Position numbers and translations under genes: made by a program. A DNA stretch of 64,000 nt from an uncultured Paracoccaceae bacterium (GTDB lineage Bacteria; Pseudomonadota; Alphaproteobacteria; Rhodobacterales; Rhodobacteraceae): assembly GCA_947503775.1 (NCBI GenBank), contig CANNFE010000007.1, positions 181,080 through 245,079 of the forward strand, in the 5' to 3' direction. Shown in pieces: positions 59,827-64,000 of this stretch (positions are counted from its first letter, which is position 1; every line of letters starts with the position of its first letter). The notes below the pieces were generated by a model that worked only from the letters and a program-made list of their open reading frames with translations, ran no database searches and had not been told where the DNA came from.

Positions 59827-62463
59827 CTAGAACCGGTCGAGGAGGCGACGCAGGTAGTCGCGTTCGATGATCGAGCGGTTCTGTTCGGAGGAGCGGCGGC
59901 GGATCTCGTCAAGCAGCTCTCCGGCACGGCGGGCGATGTCGCGGCTTTCGTTCAACTCGTCATTGGTGCCGAACTGGCCGTTGCTGCCGGCCTCGCGACC
60001 CAGAGGATCGCGCCGGTTGGCTTGTTGCTGCTGTCCGGCTTCGCCGCGTGCCTCGCCCTGTCCAGGCTGGCCATCCTCCTGCTGCTGGTTGCGGGCCATC
60101 TGCTCGCCCAGATTGCGGATGCCGTCGCGCAGGGCGTCCATCGCTTCGGCCTGACGGTCGATGGCCTGGGCCAGATCGTTGTTGCGAAGAGCATCCTCTG
60201 CCTCGTCCATCGCGCCTTCGGCGCGGCCCAGCGCATCACGGGCGGCCTGCCCCTCGGGGCTGTTGCCCCCGGGAAGGGCGTTGCGCTGGCGTTCAAGTTC
60301 CTGACGGAGGGCCTGCTGGCGGCTGGCCAGATCCCCTTCGGATCCGGCGCCGGGGCGCTGTCCCTGCCCTTGCTGGGTGCCCTGGCCCTGCTGCTGGCCT
60401 TGGCCCTGCTGTCCAGGCTGTTGGCCCGGCTGCTGACCGGGCTGTTGGCCCTGACCCTGCTGGCCTTGGCCTTGCTGCTGGCCTTGCTGACCCTGTTGCC
60501 CTTGTTGTCCCTGCTGACCCTGTTGGCCTTGCTGCCCGGGTTGTTGTTGGCCCTGTTGCTGACCTTGCTGCTGACCCTGATCGCCCTGATCACCGTCCTG
60601 ACCGAACTGCTCCTGCAGGTCGCGGAACGCCTCGTCCGACAGATCCTGCTGATCGCGGAGCGTCTCGGCCAGATCCTCCATCGATTGCTGTCCGGGAGTT
60701 TGCGGACCGCCCTCGCCCGGCTGGCCTTGGGTGATTTGCAGGTTCTCCATCAGCTGATTGTATTGCTCCATCAGCTCGGCGGCCTCGGCCATGCGGCCTT
60801 CTTCCATCAGCTCCTGGATGCGGTCCATCAGGGCCTGAAGCTCGTCTTGGGTGAATTCGAAGCTTTCGCCTTGATTGTTCGCCTGATCGGTGCCGTCGCT
60901 GGGCTCCATCTGGTCGGCGAGCATCTGCATGTAGTCGTTGGTGGCATCGCGCAGCTCTTGCATGAGCTCGGCGATCTCCTCCTGGCTGGCGCCGTTGCGC
61001 ATCGCCTCGGACAAACGCTCCTGCGCGCGGCGCAGGCGCTCGCGGGCATCGGCGAGGGTGCCGTCCTCGAGCTGGATCGCAAGCTCCCACAGAGCTTCGG
61101 CGATCTCTTCCTGCGCTTCGACATCGACGCCATTGGCGCGGACCATCGTCTCAAGCCGCCGCAGGATGAAGCGCAGGCGCAGATAGGTCGTGTCGGAGCG
61201 GAAAAGCTCTTCGGGGCGGTTGGAGACGGCCTTGAGCACTTGCAGGACGCGGGCTGCGTTGCCTCTGGACCAGAGCAGGTCGCGGCGCTGTTCGATCACG
61301 GCGCGGGCAACCGGCTGAAAGAAGCCGCGGCCCGGCAGGACGAGGTCGATCTCCTCGGTGCGGCCGGTCTGGCCCGTGCCATCTTCGACCTCGAGCACCA
61401 TGGTGACGGGCATGCGGGCGAAGGGATGCTGGCTGAGATTGTCGATCAGCTCCTGATCGAACTGCGATAGATCGCCGGTGAAGGGCATCGGCAGATCAAG
61501 GACCACCGGCTCGCGCGGGTCGGGATCGATCTCGAGCCCATAGCGGCGGTCGGTGGCGTCCAGATCGCGGGTGAAGGTCGCGGTGCCGGCGAGAACGGCA
61601 TAGTCGTCGCTGGCGGTGAAGGGCTGGTTCAGCTCGCCCATCGCGTCGGACTGGATCGGGCCGTTCGCGGCGATCTGTGGCGGCAGGTCGGGCAGAAGCG
61701 TGATGTTCCAGGAGGCGCCGCCTTGCCCGTCGATGGCAAGGACCCCGGCCTGCGTGACCTCGAAGCTTTGCATCGGATCGGCGACGCTGCCGACATCTTC
61801 GGTGCGGCCCGAGACGGTTTCGTTGACTGTGAGCGCGCCGACCTCGCCGTAGACGCGCAGGGTGATGCGGCTGCCGACGGGCACCTCGAGCGGGCCGGGC
61901 GGGATGTCGGCGAGGTAAAGCGTGGGCTTGCCGGTATAGCGCGGCGGCTCGACCCAGCCTTCCCAGACGGGACTGTCGATTACGGCATCGCCGCCTGCGA
62001 CGGGACCCAGATCCGAAACCGTGCCGATCCTGAGGAAGGAGCCGAACAGGATCGCGACGGTCAGAAAGAGCAGCGCCATGTAGCGCAGGCCGTAGGGATC
62101 GCGTCGGGCGAGCCTGAGGTTCACGGGCGCGGGCTGCGCCTTGCGGGCGCGTTCGGCCATGCGCGTGCGGTGCGCCTCCCAGACGGCGCGGGAGGCGGGA
62201 TCGGTTGCGCCGATGGCCTGACTGTCGCGTAGGGCGGCAATGGGGCGGCCCGGCATGGTGGCGTCGAGGCGGTCCAGCGCATCCTCCTCGTTGGGCCAGT
62301 CGAAGCGGCGATAGCCCCTCGCGAAGGTCAGGACGATTGCAAGGCCGGTCAGGACGACGAAGGTCCAGAGCGCTTCGACGGGCAGGACGTCCTGAAGCCC
62401 GAACATCAGCGCCGCGATAACCGAAGCCGTGACGACCCAGAACGGCCAGAAGGCCTGCACCAC
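59827..62463 (-). CDS. TIGR02302/DUF4175 family membrane protein with Gln/Gly-rich region
   Basis: At least 878 residues. Two N-terminal membrane helices (about 5-45), a third near 140, then a large periplasmic part with an immunoglobulin-like section and a helical section (about 440-600). A Gln/Gly repeat follows (about 623-704, DNA 60352-60597), and the C-terminus is 'RSIIERDYLRRLLDRF'. Function unknown; conserved next to lysA in Rhodobacterales. The coordinates use the GTG at 62463, but the frame stays open upstream and encodes family-like residues ('ALRWPLFATRSGLVAERV'), so the real start is probably a CTG at 62553 (see findings). Confidence 0.85.
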   Translation of the reverse strand: MVQAFWPFWVVTASVIAALMFGLQDVLPVEALWTFVVLTGLAIVLTFARGYRRFDWPNEEDALDRLDATMPGRPIAALRDSQAIGATDPASRAVWEAHRTRMAERARKAQPAPVNLRLARRDPYGLRYMALLFLTVAILFGSFLRIGTVSDLGPVAGGDAVIDSPVWEGWVEPPRYTGKPTLYLADIPPGPLEVPVGSRITLRVYGEVGALTVNETVSGRTEDVGSVADPMQSFEVTQAGVLAIDGQGGASWNITLLPDLPPQIAANGPIQSDAMGELNQPFTASDDYAVLAGTATFTRDLDATDRRYGLEIDPDPREPVVLDLPMPFTGDLSQFDQELIDNLSQHPFARMPVTMVLEVEDGTGQTGRTEEIDLVLPGRGFFQPVARAVIEQRRDLLWSRGNAARVLQVLKAVSNRPEELFRSDTTYLRLRFILRRLETMVRANGVDVEAQEEIAEALWELAIQLEDGTLADARERLRRAQERLSEAMRNGASQEEIAELMQELRDATNDYMQMLADQMEPSDGTDQANNQGESFEFTQDELQALMDRIQELMEEGRMAEAAELMEQYNQLMENLQITQGQPGEGGPQTPGQQSMEDLAETLRDQQDLSDEAFRDLQEQFGQDGDQGDQGQQQGQQQGQQQPGQQGQQGQQGQQGQQGQQGQQQGQGQQGQGQQPGQQPGQQPGQQGQGQQQGQGTQQGQGQRPGAGSEGDLASRQQALRQELERQRNALPGGNSPEGQAARDALGRAEGAMDEAEDALRNNDLAQAIDRQAEAMDALRDGIRNLGEQMARNQQQEDGQPGQGEARGEAGQQQQANRRDPLGREAGSNGQFGTNDELNESRDIARRAGELLDEIRRRSSEQNRSIIERDYLRRLLDRF
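60352..60597 (-). repeat. Gln/Gly-rich codon repeat inside the TIGR02302 gene
   Basis: Minus-strand degenerate repeat of CAG/CAA and GGC/GGT codons encoding QGQQ, GQQ and GQQPGQQ units. On the opposite strand it yields a Leu-rich shadow frame. Confidence 0.85.
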
Positions 62464-62598
62464 ACGCTCTGCAACGAGGCCCGAACGGGTCGCGAAGAGC
62501 GGCCAGCGCAGGGCCTTGTCGGTTGCGCTATCGGTCTTGGTCGGTGAGGTCAGAGCCTCTCTCCCATCGAAATGCCGGTTCGCTGTAATATAGGCCCT

Positions 62599-63864
62599 TT
62601 AGAGCCATGGGGGAATGGTATCGCGTCCGATCATCTCTTCATAGCTGGGACGGGGGCGGATAACCGCGACGTGATCGCCCTGGACCAGCACTTCGGGGAT
62701 CATGGGGCGGCTGTTATATTCGCTAGACATTACAGCACCATAGGCGCCCGCAGAGCGGAACGCGACGAGGTCCCCGGGGCGGAGCGGCGGAAGGTCGCGC
62801 CCCTTGGCGAAGGTGTCGCCGCTTTCGCAGACGGGGCCGACGACGTCATAGGGCTGTTTCTCGACGCCGGGGGCAGCCTCGCGGATCGGGACGATCTCGT
62901 GCCAGGCGCCGTACATGGCGGGGCGGATCAGATCGTTCATGGCGCCGTCGAGGATCAGGAAATCGCGATCTTCCCCTTGTTTCACGAAAAGGACCTTGCT
63001 GACCATGATGCCCGCATTGCCCGCGATCAGGCGGCCCGGTTCGATCTCGATCTCGCAGCCGAGATGCTCAAGCTCCTCGCGCACGAGCTGGCCGTAATCG
63101 GAGGGGAGCGGGGGCTGGCGGTTGGAGGTCTCGTAGGGGATGCCGAGGCCGCCGCCGAGGTCCAGCCGGTCGATGGTATGGCCATCGGCGCGGAGCGTTT
63201 TGGTGAGCTCTGCAACCTTGCGATAAGCGGCGCGGTAGGGTTCCAGCTCGGTGAGCTGGGAGCCGATATGCACATCGATTCCCACGACTTGCAGGCCGAG
63301 CAGCTCTGCCGCCTCGCGGTAGATATCGCGGGCGCGAGAGATCGGGATGCCGAACTTGTCGCCCTTGCGGCCCGTCGCGATCTTCTCGTGCGTGCCTGCA
63401 TCCACATCCGGATTGACGCGCAGCGTGATGGGGGCGGTGACGCCCATGGAAGCGGCGATGTCGCTGAGCATACGCAGCTCGGGTTCGCTTTCGACGTTGA
63501 ACTGGCGGATGCCGCCTTCGAGGGCCATGCGCATCTCGCCCGGGGTCTTGCCGACGCCGGAAAAGACGATGCGGTCCCCGGGCACGCCTGCCGCCTTGGC
63601 GCGGGCGTATTCGCCGCCCGAGACCACGTCCATTCCGGCGCCCGCATCGCCCAAGAGCTTGATAATAGAGAGATTTGAGGCGGCCTTCATCGCGTAGCAG
63701 ACAAGGTGCGGGCCCCAAGAGAGCGCATCGTTGAAAAGGCCGTAATGACGCAGGAGCGTGGCGCTGGAATAGCAGTAGAACGGCGTGCCGACGCTGGCCG
63801 CGATCTCGGCGATGGGGACGTTTTCAGCGTGGAGTTGGCCGTCTTTGTAGAGGAAGTGGTCCAT
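62599..63864 (-). CDS. lysA: Diaminopimelate decarboxylase
   Basis: A 421-residue PLP decarboxylase. PLP lysine Lys60 in 'VCYAMKAASN', 'GMDVVSGGEYARA' near 80, 'HIGSQLTELEPYRAAYRKV' near 201, 'DLGGGLGIPY' near 231 and 'CESGDTFAKGRDLP' near 348. Makes L-lysine from meso-DAP. Upstream neighbour in the leftward lysA-TIGR02302 pair. Confidence 0.97.
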   Translation of the reverse strand: MDHFLYKDGQLHAENVPIAEIAASVGTPFYCYSSATLLRHYGLFNDALSWGPHLVCYAMKAASNLSIIKLLGDAGAGMDVVSGGEYARAKAAGVPGDRIVFSGVGKTPGEMRMALEGGIRQFNVESEPELRMLSDIAASMGVTAPITLRVNPDVDAGTHEKIATGRKGDKFGIPISRARDIYREAAELLGLQVVGIDVHIGSQLTELEPYRAAYRKVAELTKTLRADGHTIDRLDLGGGLGIPYETSNRQPPLPSDYGQLVREELEHLGCEIEIEPGRLIAGNAGIMVSKVLFVKQGEDRDFLILDGAMNDLIRPAMYGAWHEIVPIREAAPGVEKQPYDVVGPVCESGDTFAKGRDLPPLRPGDLVAFRSAGAYGAVMSSEYNSRPMIPEVLVQGDHVAVIRPRPSYEEMIGRDTIPPWL

Positions 63865-63946
63865 GGTCTGCGCCGTTCGTGGAGTACCGTCAGCTGGGCC
63901 ATAGCCGAGCGCGCGACACGGGTCTAGGGTCAGGACTCATTGAGTT

Positions 63947-64000
63947 TCAAAGCCAGTAGATGACGAGGGCGGCAAGTGCGATAGCTGACAGGAAGACTTT
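63947..64000 (-). CDS. C-terminal end of an unidentified protein (truncated by window edge)
   Basis: Minus-strand frame open to the window edge and ending at a TGA at 63947-63949. The 17 visible residues form one hydrophobic helix ending 'ALVIYWL', like a C-terminal membrane anchor. Too short to identify; could also be chance. Confidence 0.3.
   Translation of the reverse strand, partial: KVFLSAIALAALVIYWL

Noticed and set aside
60352..60597. Short periodic repeats that could suggest a CRISPR array
   Set aside because: The periodicity is in codons of an open reading frame, units are 9-21 nt and degenerate, and there are no unique spacers or cas genes.
59767..61470. A 567-codon Leu-rich plus-strand frame resembling a multi-pass membrane protein
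   Set aside because: The Leu runs are the reverse complement of CAG/CAA glutamine codons in the TIGR02302 gene; no start site and no conserved features.
62572..63678. A 368-codon plus-strand frame antisense to lysA
   Set aside because: Shadow frame; lysA is unambiguous on the minus strand.

Overview
The window looks like a chromosomal segment of a marine alphaproteobacterium of the order Rhodobacterales (Roseobacter group). This rests on the high GC content, the dense ATGA-overlapping operons, and the gene complement: TrcR/DUF1013, COQ9-family protein, PuuD-type urate oxidase, a PuuE-UraD fusion, malyl-CoA lyase of the ethylmalonyl-CoA pathway, Hint-domain and RTX secreted proteins, and a TIGR02302/DUF4175 protein next to lysA. 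No insertion sequence, phage gene, CRISPR array, tRNA or rRNA was recognised. One stable RNA, the small SRP RNA, is present.

Layout. 1-2.8 kb: the end of an oxidoreductase-type operon, with a DmsC-like membrane anchor followed by two unusual proteins that each carry two NTF2/SnoaL-like domains. 2.8-15.9 kb: a complete galactoside utilisation locus. An IclR regulator and an ABC ATPase are transcribed leftward; a substrate-binding protein, two permeases, GH4 and GH42 glycosidases, a sugar dehydrogenase, lactonase, KDGal kinase, KDPGal aldolase and mutarotase are transcribed rightward. Together they import galactosides, hydrolyse them and run the De Ley-Doudoroff route; only the galactonate dehydratase is not in the window. 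15.9-21.4 kb: purine/ureide catabolism (PuuD, HIU hydrolase, PuuE-UraD, ureidoglycine aminohydrolase, ureidoglycolate lyase) with a DUF808 protein between. 21.4-26.9 kb: a lipoprotein, an SRPBCC protein, NudC, a cytoplasmic-looking CpdB/UshA-type nucleotidase, SRP RNA, and a TetR/hydrolase pair with clear operators.

26.9-30.5 kb: dnaX-ybaB-recR housekeeping operon and the cell-cycle regulator TrcR. 30.6-33.2 kb: RNase T2, a secreted small protein, and an ECF sigma/anti-sigma-like/CnrX-CpxP-like trio. 33.2-38.2 kb: quinone oxidoreductase, COQ9, rpsU, an RTX protein, mscL and a glutathione S-transferase. 38.3-48.6 kb: translation and glycolysis genes. Here pheS and pheT are separated by two small membrane-protein genes in AT-richer DNA, and a Hint-domain protein with a 41-residue poly-aspartate tract lies near rplT-rpmI and pyk. 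48.8-53.3 kb: a second RTX protein, then a D-amino-acid catabolism set (D-amino-acid aminotransferase, DgcA racemase, DgcN). 53.5-64 kb: malyl-CoA lyase, an AraC-GyrI regulator, accA, plsC-ftsX-ftsE, a zinc-finger membrane protein, the Gln/Gly-rich TIGR02302 protein and lysA.

Regulatory structure worth attention includes an IclR-type palindrome before the sugar-binding-protein gene, three tandem 22-bp palindromes between that gene and the first permease (a fourth, diverged copy lies at 2.8 kb), a 25-nt element shared by two distant intergenic sites, paired TetR operators, a canonical promoter for SRP RNA and several intrinsic terminators. The most plausible candidates for something undescribed are the DmsC/double-NTF2 trio, the membrane-protein pair inside pheST (weakly reminiscent of Pycsar transmembrane effectors) and the poly-Asp Hint protein.
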